A stretch of DNA of 5,203 nt from positions 1-5,203 of the forward strand of contig CAZWUZ010000270.1 in the NCBI GenBank assembly GCA_964637655.1, in the 5' to 3' direction. Within the stretch, counting starts at the first letter, position 1; the number at the start of each line of letters is the position of its first letter. A program made the position numbers and the translations under genes. Shown piece after piece: positions 1 through 5,203 of the stretch. The notes beneath the pieces were generated by a model. It was given only the letters and a program-made list of their open reading frames with translations. It made no database searches and was not told the DNA's origin. The DNA is from CAZWUZ01 sp964637655 [NCBI: uncultured bacterium] (lineage in GTDB: Bacteria > DAOPZR01).

Positions 1-269
1 AGCTCCACCAGGCCGATGCCGTTCAGCGGCAGCTGGTTGCAGAGCGGAATCAGTTCCGCGGTGCGCATGGCAGCGAGCATCCCCGCCAGGCGCGCGGTTT
101 CCAGCACCGGGCCCTTGGCGGTGTCGCCGGTGAGAATGCGCCGCCGCGTCGCCGGGCGCATACGCACCGTCGCGGTCGCGGTCGCCCGCCGCCGCGTGCG
201 CGCCTTGCGCCCCACGTCGACCATGCGCGCCTGTCCCTGCCGCACATGACTCAGCCGCCGCCCCGCCAT
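1..269 (-). CDS. moaC: MoaC, cyclic pyranopterin monophosphate synthase, N-terminal 89 residues (3' end cut by window edge)
   Basis: MoaC converts the MoaA product 3',8-cH2GTP into cyclic pyranopterin monophosphate in molybdenum cofactor synthesis, in the cytoplasm. The translation aligns without gaps to the N-terminal half of E. coli MoaC: ARMVDVGRKA at residues 14-23, KGPVLETARLAG at 52-63, and RTAELIPLC at 69-77. The ATG at 267-269 is chosen because about 15 residues normally precede the MVDV core. The gene starts one base after the moaA stop. A G6 run at 275-280, 5 nt upstream, may act as a weak ribosome binding site. Oddities: the usual PLCHPL reads PLCNQL, so the position of E. coli His77 is Asn78; AAKRT reads AAMRT; KGDV reads KGPV; the Glu after the conserved Arg near residue 27 is Arg. 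Sixteen of 89 residues are Arg. Lys52 (E. coli Lys51) is kept. Family assignment is firm, but activity is uncertain, and the C-terminal catalytic Asp and Lys lie outside the window. Confidence 0.88.
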   Translation of the reverse strand, partial: MAGRRLSHVRQGQARMVDVGRKARTRRRATATATVRMRPATRRRILTGDTAKGPVLETARLAGMLAAMRTAELIPLCNQLPLNGIGLVE

Positions 270-270
270 G

Positions 271-1221
271 TCAGCCCCCCGTCCTCAGCATCGGGCGGAC
301 GAGGCAGGTATCCGCCGCCGCCACCCCGCATGCCGGTTTGTGCGCCACCGCCTCCTGCAGCAGCGGGCGCAGGTCGTCGCCGCGGCGCAGCGCCGGGCGC
401 AGGTCAATTTCGTACGGCGAGTAGAGGCAGGGGCGCAGGCAGCCGTCGAAACTGAGCCGCAGGCGGCTGCAGGTGGCGCAGCTGTTGTGCCGGTGCGCGC
501 TGATGAACCCGAGCCGCTGCCCGTCGCCCGTGCGGTACCAGACGGCGATGCCGTCGTCTGCCGCCGCGCGCGTCAGCGTCAGCCCGGCCGCGCGCAGTTG
601 CGCGCGGATAACCGCGCCATCCACCGGCGAGAACCCGGTACCGGGCACCGGCATCTGCTCGATGAAACGCAGTTCGCAGCCGCGCGCGCGCGCGAACTGC
701 GCCAGCGCCGGCGGTTCGTCATCGTTGACGCCGCGCATGATGACCGTATTGAGCCGCACCGGCTGCAGGCCGGCCCGCTGCGCCGCGTCGATACCCGCCA
801 GCAGGTCGGCATGCGCGTCGACCCCGGTGATGCGGCGGAAGGTCGCCGGGCGCAGCGTGTCGCAGCTGACATTGACCCGCTGCAGCCCGGCCGCAGCGAG
901 CGCCGGCGCCTGCGCGGCCAGCAGCGTGCCGTTGGTGGTCAGCACCAGTTCCGGACGCGGCGACAGGGCCGCGAGCTGTTCGACGAGGCGGAACAGGTTG
1001 CGCTTGCGCAGCGGTTCACCGCCGGTGAGGCGGAGTTTGCGGCCGCCCAGGGCGACAAAAACGCGCGCCACCGCGGTCATCTCCTCGAAGCGCAGGCAGT
1101 CGGCATGCGCCAGCGGCACCGCACTGCGCGGCGGCAGGCAGTAGCAGCAGCGCAGGTTGCAGTAGTCGGTAACGGCGATACGGAGATAATCGACGGTGCG
1201 CCCGCAGGCATCGCGCAGCAT
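271..1221 (-). CDS. moaA: MoaA, radical SAM GTP 3',8-cyclase
   Basis: MoaA uses S-adenosylmethionine and two [4Fe-4S] clusters to rearrange GTP to 3',8-cH2GTP, the first step of molybdenum cofactor synthesis. The 316-aa product is slightly shorter than the usual 320-340. The N-terminal radical SAM motif CX3CX2C is Cys21, Cys25, Cys28 (TDYCNLRCCYC). TGGEP is at 66-70. The C-terminal cluster motif CX2CX13C is Cys248, Cys251, Cys265. Arg14, Arg253 and Arg255 match the GTP-contacting arginines of S. aureus MoaA (Arg17, Arg266, Arg268). The protein ends in Gly-Gly, the tail needed for catalysis. Small departures are TDYC for the usual TDRC and VNVSCD for VNVSLD. The frame is open upstream, but the ATG at 1219-1221 is chosen because it follows the fapA-like stop by 4 nt, has a GGAG 7 nt upstream, and gives the normal MoaA N-terminus. 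The moaC gene follows one base after the TGA. Confidence 0.96.
   Translation of the reverse strand: MLRDACGRTVDYLRIAVTDYCNLRCCYCLPPRSAVPLAHADCLRFEEMTAVARVFVALGGRKLRLTGGEPLRKRNLFRLVEQLAALSPRPELVLTTNGTLLAAQAPALAAAGLQRVNVSCDTLRPATFRRITGVDAHADLLAGIDAAQRAGLQPVRLNTVIMRGVNDDEPPALAQFARARGCELRFIEQMPVPGTGFSPVDGAVIRAQLRAAGLTLTRAAADDGIAVWYRTGDGQRLGFISAHRHNSCATCSRLRLSFDGCLRPCLYSPYEIDLRPALRRGDDLRPLLQEAVAHKPACGVAAADTCLVRPMLRTGG
668..701. repeat. Perfect 10-bp inverted repeat enclosing an alternating CG tract, inside moaA
   Basis: The arms CGCAGTTCGC (668-677) and GCGAACTGCG (692-701) are exact reverse complements. They enclose a 14-nt loop made mostly of an alternating (CG) run, which spans 681-694 and overlaps the second arm. 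The stretch codes for about residues 174-185 of MoaA (QFARARGCEL). It could form a strong mRNA hairpin, and the CG run is a Z-DNA-prone sequence. Codon bias in an Arg/Ala segment may explain it by chance. Confidence 0.6.
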
Positions 1222-1225
1222 GTGG

Positions 1226-2968
1226 CTACTCCGCGAACGGCAGGAAGCGGATTTCGTCGTCACGCAGGTAGAAGGTGACAAACTGGTACCGCTCGCCGAT
1301 GGCCAGGTTCCGCCCGGCAAAACTGACCAGCGTCCCGGGATAGAGCACGTCCTTGACCTTGATGTTGGCGCGCTCGGGCAGCTTGAGTCCGCGGCGCAAC
1401 TCCTCGCGGCGCGCCTCGAACAGGCGGAGCTTGGTTTCGAGGTCGGAGGACTGCACCAGTTCGGCGAAGGCGTGTTCCGTCGCGCTGCCGTCACCCTGCG
1501 CCGCCCGCACCCCCATGCGACTGCTTGCCACGCGCCCGAGGGCGCGCCGCTCGCTTTCCAGCTGCGCCAGTTTCTTCTCGATCAGGTCGAGCTCGTCGCG
1601 CAGCGCCTGCCCCTCGCTGTGCTCGAGGCGCAGTTCCGTGCGCGCCCCCGCCTCGCCGCCGACCACGCGGGCGAGGATGCTGCCGCGGGCGCGCACGATG
1701 CCGCCGATAATCGCGCCCTTGCCGGCAAAGACCTGCACGCTGCCGCCCGCGAGGGTCAGTGAATGCAGCAGCGCCTCCGTCACCTTGATGTGGCGGCGCG
1801 CCGCCAGCCAGGCGCTCTCGACGTGATGGGCAATGATGTCGTAGCGCGCTTCGAGCCGCGCGCGCCCGCCGCCGAGCACGCCGCCGTGCACGCAGATCGA
1901 CCCGCCGCGCGACGTGACCGTCGCCCCCTCGACCCCGCCGAGAATCTCGATGTCACCCGAGGCCTCGACGCAAAAGCCGGTGCGCACCCAGCCGGTCACC
2001 ACCACCGCCCCGTCGATGCTGATATTGCCGGTGGCATAATCGACGTCGCCGGCGACGGTGTACACCGTGTCGACACTGACCACGCTGGCATCACCGTGCG
2101 CGTGCCCGCTCGCCGCCGCGAACAGTTTCAGCCCGTCCGCGGTAAGCTGGACGTTGCTGCCGGCCGTCAGTTTCACGTCACGGCCGCGCAACGGCGGCAC
2201 CGCCTGCCCGCGCACCGTCATCCCGGGTTCCCCCAGCGCGGGGGGGAACTTGACCGCCAGCGTCTGGTCCTTGTGCACGTTCTTGATCAGGTTGAGCTGG
2301 TAGTGGTTGACCCGCCCGTCAGGGAGGCGCAGCGGCACGCGTTCCGTGCGCGTGTCGAACTCGTAGCGCAGGCGCGCGGTCTGTCCCCGCGTCGGCGGCA
2401 TGCCGCGGGCAATGACCGTGTTGCGCACGATCACCGGTTCCGTACGCACCAGGTCGGCCAGCGCGGCGAGTTTGCCCTCGCTGATCCCGTAGGTGACCTT
2501 CTCCTCGCCGAGCAGCACGCGCACGGTGGTGGCAAAATCGGGCCACAACCCCTGCGGCACCGTGACGGAGGCGCTCATCTCGTCCGCCGCCACCTTGACG
2601 CTGATCTCCGCCCCGAGGTTGACGAAGGTGTCGATGTAGGTGGAGATGCGGCGGGGTTTGCCATCGGCGCGGCGCACCTGCTCGGCCACCTCCTCGCGGT
2701 TGACGGTGAAGATGCACTTGCGTTCGAGGTCGTCAAAAACCTCCGCCGCCGGCACCGGGCTGCCGCCGCTCCCCGGCGCATGCACGCTCAGGTACTGCCC
2801 GTCGCGTTTCTGGTAGAGCAGGTAGAACCCGTCGGCGCGCGGCGCGTCCGCCGCCGCCGGGGCGGAGGCCGCCAGCGTCGCCGCGGCGATCGCATCGAGA
2901 TCGAGGTTCGCCGCCGCCGCGCCCAGCTGCGCGCGCAGCGCCGCCTTGAGTTTTTCCCGCTCGTCCAT
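1226..2968 (-). CDS. FapA/DUF342 family protein with coiled coil
   Basis: This 580-aa protein belongs to the FapA (flagellar assembly protein A, formerly DUF342) family. A Vibrio vulnificus member takes part in polar localisation of the flagellar regulator FlhF; most members have no assigned role. Residues 1-45 are an Ala-rich helix. Residues 47-110 form an extra globular segment. Residues 119-200 resemble the FapA N-terminal region (EISVKVAADEMSASVTV, then TYGISEGKLAAL). Residues 230-295 carry the characteristic GEPGMTVRG and TAGSNVQ signature. Residues 300-445 are Gly/Val-rich short strands (GDIEILGGVEGATV, GAIIGGIVRARGSI), expected to form a right-handed beta-helix. Residues 450-530 look like a coiled-coil pair. 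Residues 535-578 are the closing strand region (VKDVLYPGTLVSFAG). There is no signal peptide or membrane segment, so it is probably cytoplasmic. It starts 6 nt after the HDOD stop with only a weak Shine-Dalgarno, suggesting coupled translation. No flagellar gene is visible, so a flagellar role is not supported here. Confidence 0.9.
   Translation of the reverse strand: MDEREKLKAALRAQLGAAAANLDLDAIAAATLAASAPAAADAPRADGFYLLYQKRDGQYLSVHAPGSGGSPVPAAEVFDDLERKCIFTVNREEVAEQVRRADGKPRRISTYIDTFVNLGAEISVKVAADEMSASVTVPQGLWPDFATTVRVLLGEEKVTYGISEGKLAALADLVRTEPVIVRNTVIARGMPPTRGQTARLRYEFDTRTERVPLRLPDGRVNHYQLNLIKNVHKDQTLAVKFPPALGEPGMTVRGQAVPPLRGRDVKLTAGSNVQLTADGLKLFAAASGHAHGDASVVSVDTVYTVAGDVDYATGNISIDGAVVVTGWVRTGFCVEASGDIEILGGVEGATVTSRGGSICVHGGVLGGGRARLEARYDIIAHHVESAWLAARRHIKVTEALLHSLTLAGGSVQVFAGKGAIIGGIVRARGSILARVVGGEAGARTELRLEHSEGQALRDELDLIEKKLAQLESERRALGRVASSRMGVRAAQGDGSATEHAFAELVQSSDLETKLRLFEARREELRRGLKLPERANIKVKDVLYPGTLVSFAGRNLAIGERYQFVTFYLRDDEIRFLPFAE
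1229..1232 (-). promoter_or_regulatory. Ribosome binding site of moaA
   Basis: GGAG on the minus strand, 7 nt before the ATG at 1219-1221. It lies in the last codons of the FapA-family gene, and the TAG stop sits between it and the start, a layout typical of translational coupling. It decides the moaA start against the much longer open frame. Confidence 0.7.
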
Positions 2969-2974
2969 TGCCGC

Positions 2975-3844
2975 TTACTTGCCGCCGGTCGCCATGTTGA
3001 GGAAGATGGTGGCGTTTCTGAACTCGCGGTCGATATCCTCGGCAATCAGTTTTTCCAGCGCCTCGGGGGGAATCTTCAGCGAGTCGACCGCCTGCTCGCT
3101 GATCCCGGAGATCTCGTAATCGCCCGAGAAGCCGATGTGCTTCGACTTGCACAGGATGTCGGCGAAATGTACCGCCACCGTGTGCGGGCCCTCCTTCGCC
3201 TGCAGCGGGTCGTGGTGGAAGGCGATGGCCTCCTGCAGGTTGGCCGGCAGGTTCCACTTCTCCGCCAGCAGTTTGCCGATGTCCGCGTGCGTCAGCCCGC
3301 CCAGCACCTCGCGTTCCGCCTGCAGGAAGGCGCAGCCGGTGTCCTTCGTCAGTCCGACCACCTCGCTGAATTCCTCGTGCAGGTACTGGTCCATGACCAC
3401 CTTGCCCATGTCGTGCAGCAGGCCGGCAAGGAAGAACTCCTCCTGGTCCTTGGCCGGCACCTTGATCAGGTTGGCGATGAGTTTCGCCCCGACCCCGACC
3501 CCGAGCGAGTGTTTCCAGAACTCCTCGCGCTTGAAGGTCGACAGTTCCGCCGACGAGAACGAGTCGAGCACCGACGCCGACAGCGCCAGCGACTTGATGG
3601 TGTTGAAACCGAGGATGACCACCGCCTGGGTGATCGACGCGACCTTGTTCGACAGCCCGTAGTAGGCGGAGTTGACCAGCTTGAGCACCTTGGCCGCCAG
3701 CGCCTGGTCGGTGGAGATCAGCTGGTTGACGTCGCGCGCCGTGGTGTTCGGGTTGTTGACCACCTGCACGATCTTGGTCGCCGCCACGGGCAGCGTCGGC
3801 AGCTTGTCGATCTTGGCCACCAGCCGTTGAATTCGCGGATCCAT
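2975..3844 (-). CDS. HDOD domain signal transduction protein
   Basis: The 289-aa protein is a stand-alone HDOD (HD-related output domain) protein. The domain covers roughly residues 12-215: it opens with KLPTLPVAATKIVQVVN, followed by the diagnostic STDQALAAKVLKLVNSAYYG at 44-63 and the ITQAVVILGFNTIKSLAL block at 71-88. HDOD proteins usually act in bacterial signalling and gene regulation, often with receiver or cyclic-di-GMP domains; none is fused here. Unlike many HDOD proteins, potential HD-type metal ligands appear complete: His112, His144-Asp145 (LLHDMGK), His186, His210-His211 and Asp229. There is no GYP motif, so it is not a standard HD-GYP phosphodiesterase. There is no signal peptide or membrane segment. 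The ATG at 3842-3844 has an AAGGAG 6 nt upstream. The gene lies 18 nt after the lipoprotein gene and 6 nt before the FapA-family gene, which suggests a shared function. Family assignment is firm; ligand and partner are unknown. Confidence 0.93.
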   Translation of the reverse strand: MDPRIQRLVAKIDKLPTLPVAATKIVQVVNNPNTTARDVNQLISTDQALAAKVLKLVNSAYYGLSNKVASITQAVVILGFNTIKSLALSASVLDSFSSAELSTFKREEFWKHSLGVGVGAKLIANLIKVPAKDQEEFFLAGLLHDMGKVVMDQYLHEEFSEVVGLTKDTGCAFLQAEREVLGGLTHADIGKLLAEKWNLPANLQEAIAFHHDPLQAKEGPHTVAVHFADILCKSKHIGFSGDYEISGISEQAVDSLKIPPEALEKLIAEDIDREFRNATIFLNMATGGK

Positions 3845-3850
3845 GTGTCT

Positions 3851-3856
3851 CTCCTT
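3851..3856 (-). promoter_or_regulatory. Ribosome binding site of the HDOD gene
   Basis: AAGGAG on the minus strand, 6 nt before the ATG at 3842-3844. It is the strongest Shine-Dalgarno match in the window and sits in the only true intergenic gap (3845-3862), so the HDOD protein may be translated independently of its neighbour. Confidence 0.8.
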
Positions 3857-3862
3857 GGCGCG

Positions 3863-4912
3863 TCAGCGCAGGCTTTCCAGCCGGGCGCGCACGCGCTCGA
3901 CGTATACCGCATCGGGATAGGTGCGCAGGTAGGTTTCGAACGCGGCGCGGGCCGCCGCGGTGTTCCCCGTCTGCGCGTGCGTCTGCCCGATCTCGAACTG
4001 GGCGAAACTGGCGAGCCCGCTGCGCGGCCAGCGCTCGATGACCTGCTGGTAGGCCGCCAGCGCCTCCTGCGTGCGCCCGAGCACGCGCAGGTACTCGCCG
4101 ATCTTGTACTGCGCGTCATCCGCCACCTGGCTCGCGGGATAGCGCGCCAGCAGGGCGCGGCAGGCGTCGATGGCGCCGGCCCGGTTGCCGAGCCGGGCGA
4201 GGTTCTGCGCGATCTCGTACTGCGCATCGGGCGCCTTGTCGCTGCTCGGGAAGCCCTGCACGAGGCGGCGGTAGTAGACATTGGCGCTGGCGTAGTCGCC
4301 GGCGCGGTTGTAGGTCTCCCCCAGTTCGAAGAAGGCGGAACGGACGCGCGGGGAGGCGGGATACTCGGCGATGAGCCGCTTGAAGTAGCGCACGGCATCA
4401 TCGTAGTTGTTGTAGCGGTTCTTGCTGATGCTGCCGAGCCGGAAACAGGCGTCGGCCGCGTAGGGGTTTTCGCCGGTCGTCTCGAGAATGGTCTTGTAGA
4501 CCTCGACCGCGGCGGCGAACTCACCGGATGCCTCGTACGCCACCCCGGTGAAGAGTTGCGCCTGCAGCTGCAGTTCCTGCAGTTTGCGCGTCATGCCGAT
4601 AACCGTCTCCTGCAGCGCGTCCATCTCCTGCCGCAGGCGCGGGAGTTCGTGTTCGCCCGGCGCCAGCGCCGGGTCGCCCGCGTCGAGCGGACGCAGCGGA
4701 CGCACGTAGGCGGTCTCCGCCGGGGCGGCGGCCGGGGCCTCCGGTTCAGTCACCACCGGAGTGGTGTCGCTGCTTACCGGCGGCGGCGGGTCGGGTTCCC
4801 CGGGTCGCGCGAACGGATCGCGCGCCCAGTCAAACGAGACACACCCCGCCCCGAGCAGGGCGAGCAGCACTGCGGCACAGGCCGGCAGCAGCCGGCTACG
4901 GGACGTAGACAT
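3863..4912 (-). CDS. TPR-repeat outer-envelope lipoprotein (YbgF/BamD-like architecture)
   Basis: The 349-aa product begins with a lipoprotein signal: Arg5 and Arg7, a hydrophobic stretch at 8-23, and the cleavage site LLGAGC with the lipidated residue at Cys24. Gly at -3 is less usual than Leu. The residue after the Cys is Val, not Asp, which by the E. coli sorting rule favours the outer membrane. A Pro/Ala-rich linker (about 32-66) is followed by a coiled coil at 87-120 and about six TPR-like repeats to residue 345, starting near 118, 154, 190, 227, 264 and 301, with a period of about 37. The coiled coil plus TPRs resembles YbgF/CpoB, while the lipid anchor and TPRs resemble BamD; no tol, pal or bam gene is in view, so neither name is justified. 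A periplasmic scaffold role is inferred. The ATG at 4910-4912 is chosen over a longer in-frame reading because it alone gives the lipoprotein signal, and GGAG lies 5 nt upstream. It overlaps the upstream gene by 17 nt. Confidence 0.9.
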   Translation of the reverse strand: MSTSRSRLLPACAAVLLALLGAGCVSFDWARDPFARPGEPDPPPPVSSDTTPVVTEPEAPAAAPAETAYVRPLRPLDAGDPALAPGEHELPRLRQEMDALQETVIGMTRKLQELQLQAQLFTGVAYEASGEFAAAVEVYKTILETTGENPYAADACFRLGSISKNRYNNYDDAVRYFKRLIAEYPASPRVRSAFFELGETYNRAGDYASANVYYRRLVQGFPSSDKAPDAQYEIAQNLARLGNRAGAIDACRALLARYPASQVADDAQYKIGEYLRVLGRTQEALAAYQQVIERWPRSGLASFAQFEIGQTHAQTGNTAAARAAFETYLRTYPDAVYVERVRARLESLR

Positions 4913-5203
4913 ACGCGCTCCAGCGCCGGTAGCGCTCGTCGGTGACCCCCGGGACGAAGCGGAGTTCCGCCACGTCCGTGAACGGCGCCACTGTCGTGCG
5001 ATACCAGATGATATACTCCGCCGCCGCGGCATCGAGTCCGGGCAGCTGCTGCAATTCCTCCGCCGTGACGGTGTTGAGATCGAGAAAGACAGCCGGCCCG
5101 TCGCCCGGGCGCGGGCGCGGCAGGTCGCCGCCCGGCGGCAGCGTGGCCGGACGGCGCGACAGCCGCCGCAACTCCGCGCGCAGCCGCTCGGTTTCCGCCG
5201 CCA
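4896..5203 (-). CDS. Helix-hairpin-helix protein, C-terminal part (5' end cut by window edge)
   Basis: About 101 C-terminal residues are visible; the frame stays open to the window edge. A charged helical stretch (AETERLRAELRRL) leads into a Pro/Gly-rich linker and then a ComEA-type tandem HhH unit. LDLNTVTAEELQQLPGLD opens the first motif, and FTDVAELRFVPGVTDERY forms the second. Such domains in ComEA bind DNA during uptake. The first hairpin reads LPGLD rather than the canonical LPGIG, which may weaken DNA contact. The same pattern (LNT, LPGL, II.YR, F..VAEL..VPGVT, then a short final strand) also occurs at the C-terminus of GspK, the type II secretion minor pseudopilin, so a GspK-like protein is a real alternative; the N-terminus needed to decide is missing. 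A TTG at 5169-5171 could start a 91-aa product, but continuous helical coding upstream makes that unlikely. The TAG at 4896-4898 lies inside the lipoprotein gene, giving a 17-nt overlap. Confidence 0.72.
   Translation of the reverse strand, partial: AAETERLRAELRRLSRRPATLPPGGDLPRPRPGDGPAVFLDLNTVTAEELQQLPGLDAAAAEYIIWYRTTVAPFTDVAELRFVPGVTDERYRRWSAYVYVP
4918..4921 (-). promoter_or_regulatory. Ribosome binding site of the TPR lipoprotein gene
   Basis: GGAG on the minus strand, 5 nt before the ATG at 4910-4912. It lies inside the end of the HhH gene and supports the short lipoprotein start over the longer open frame. Confidence 0.7.

Larger units (their letters stand above)
1..5203 (-). other. Single-direction six-gene cluster, probable operon
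   Basis: All six genes run on the minus strand in the order HhH protein, TPR lipoprotein, HDOD, FapA-family, moaA, moaC. Junctions are a 17-nt overlap and gaps of 18, 6, 4 and 1 nt. There is no room for internal terminators and little for promoters other than within coding sequence. Both ends of the unit lie outside the window. Co-transcription is inferred from spacing only. Confidence 0.75.

Noticed and set aside
634-645. 12-bp perfect palindrome CCCGGTACCGGG in moaA
   Set aside because: It codes for PVPGTG of MoaA; a palindrome of this length is unremarkable in a sequence this rich in G and C, and nothing around it suggests a binding site.
268-1278. 336-codon plus-strand open frame opposite moaA
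   Set aside because: Same in-register antisense effect; the minus-strand MoaA has every diagnostic residue.
1222-1494. N-terminal extension of moaA by 91 codons
   Set aside because: It would run inside the FapA-family coding sequence in another frame, is Ser/Pro/Arg-rich, and MoaA proteins do not have such an extension; the ATG at 1219-1221 has its own ribosome binding site.
3845-3862. Possible internal promoter between the lipoprotein and HDOD genes
   Set aside because: The 18-nt gap holds the ribosome binding site and no recognisable -10 or -35 sequence.
4656-4673. 8-bp inverted repeat with a 2-nt centre in the lipoprotein gene, considered as a terminator or attenuator
   Set aside because: There is no T-run on either strand after it, it lies inside the coding region of the linker, and such GC pairs are expected by chance here.
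1196-4945. Very long plus-strand open frame (about 1060 codons from 1763, and a shorter one from 1196) opposite three genes
   Set aside because: It is in exact codon register with the FapA-family, HDOD and lipoprotein genes, which share one minus-strand frame. Plus-strand stops would need TTA, CTA or TCA codons in those genes, which are rare at this GC content; the single interruption (TGA at 1760-1762) is opposite a TCA serine codon. The product is Arg/His/Val-rich with no recognisable domain.
4913-5032. 40-codon extension of the lipoprotein gene
   Set aside because: It overlaps the HhH coding region and would bury the lipoprotein signal sequence inside the protein.

Overview
The window is strongly GC-rich and almost entirely coding. 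All six genes I can support lie on the minus strand, so transcription runs from high to low coordinates. In transcription order they are: the 3' end of a helix-hairpin-helix (HhH) protein gene (cut by the right window edge), a TPR lipoprotein, an HDOD signalling protein, a FapA/DUF342-family protein, moaA, and the 5' part of moaC (cut by the left edge). Junctions are a 17-nt overlap, then gaps of 18, 6, 4 and 1 nt, which suggests a single co-transcribed, translationally coupled operon. No promoter, terminator, RNA gene, CRISPR array, insertion sequence or other mobile element is visible. The longest stretch without a gene is 18 nt.

The organism looks like a high-GC, Gram-negative-type bacterium. 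Supporting this are codons dominated by G/C in third position, an SPII lipoprotein with a Pro-rich linker and TPRs typical of envelope proteins, and the HDOD and FapA families. I cannot place it in a phylum from this window; Pseudomonadota, Desulfobacterota-like and PVC-type lineages all remain possible.

The right half (about 2975-5203) is envelope- and signalling-related: an HhH protein resembling ComEA or the end of a GspK-like pseudopilin, an outer-envelope TPR scaffold lipoprotein, and an HDOD protein with a complete set of HD-type metal ligands. The centre (1226-2968) is a 580-aa FapA-family protein with a predicted beta-helical core and coiled coil, here without flagellar genes in view. 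The left end (1-1221) encodes the first two steps of molybdenum cofactor synthesis: MoaA (radical SAM GTP 3',8-cyclase) and MoaC (cyclic pyranopterin monophosphate synthase).

Two points stand out. MoaA has all its diagnostic residues, but the visible half of MoaC departs from the family at several normally conserved positions, including the active-site histidine. The placement of moaAC directly behind a FapA-HDOD-TPR lipoprotein module is also unusual. I do not see clear proof of a wholly new system; the FapA/HDOD/lipoprotein module is the best candidate for one.
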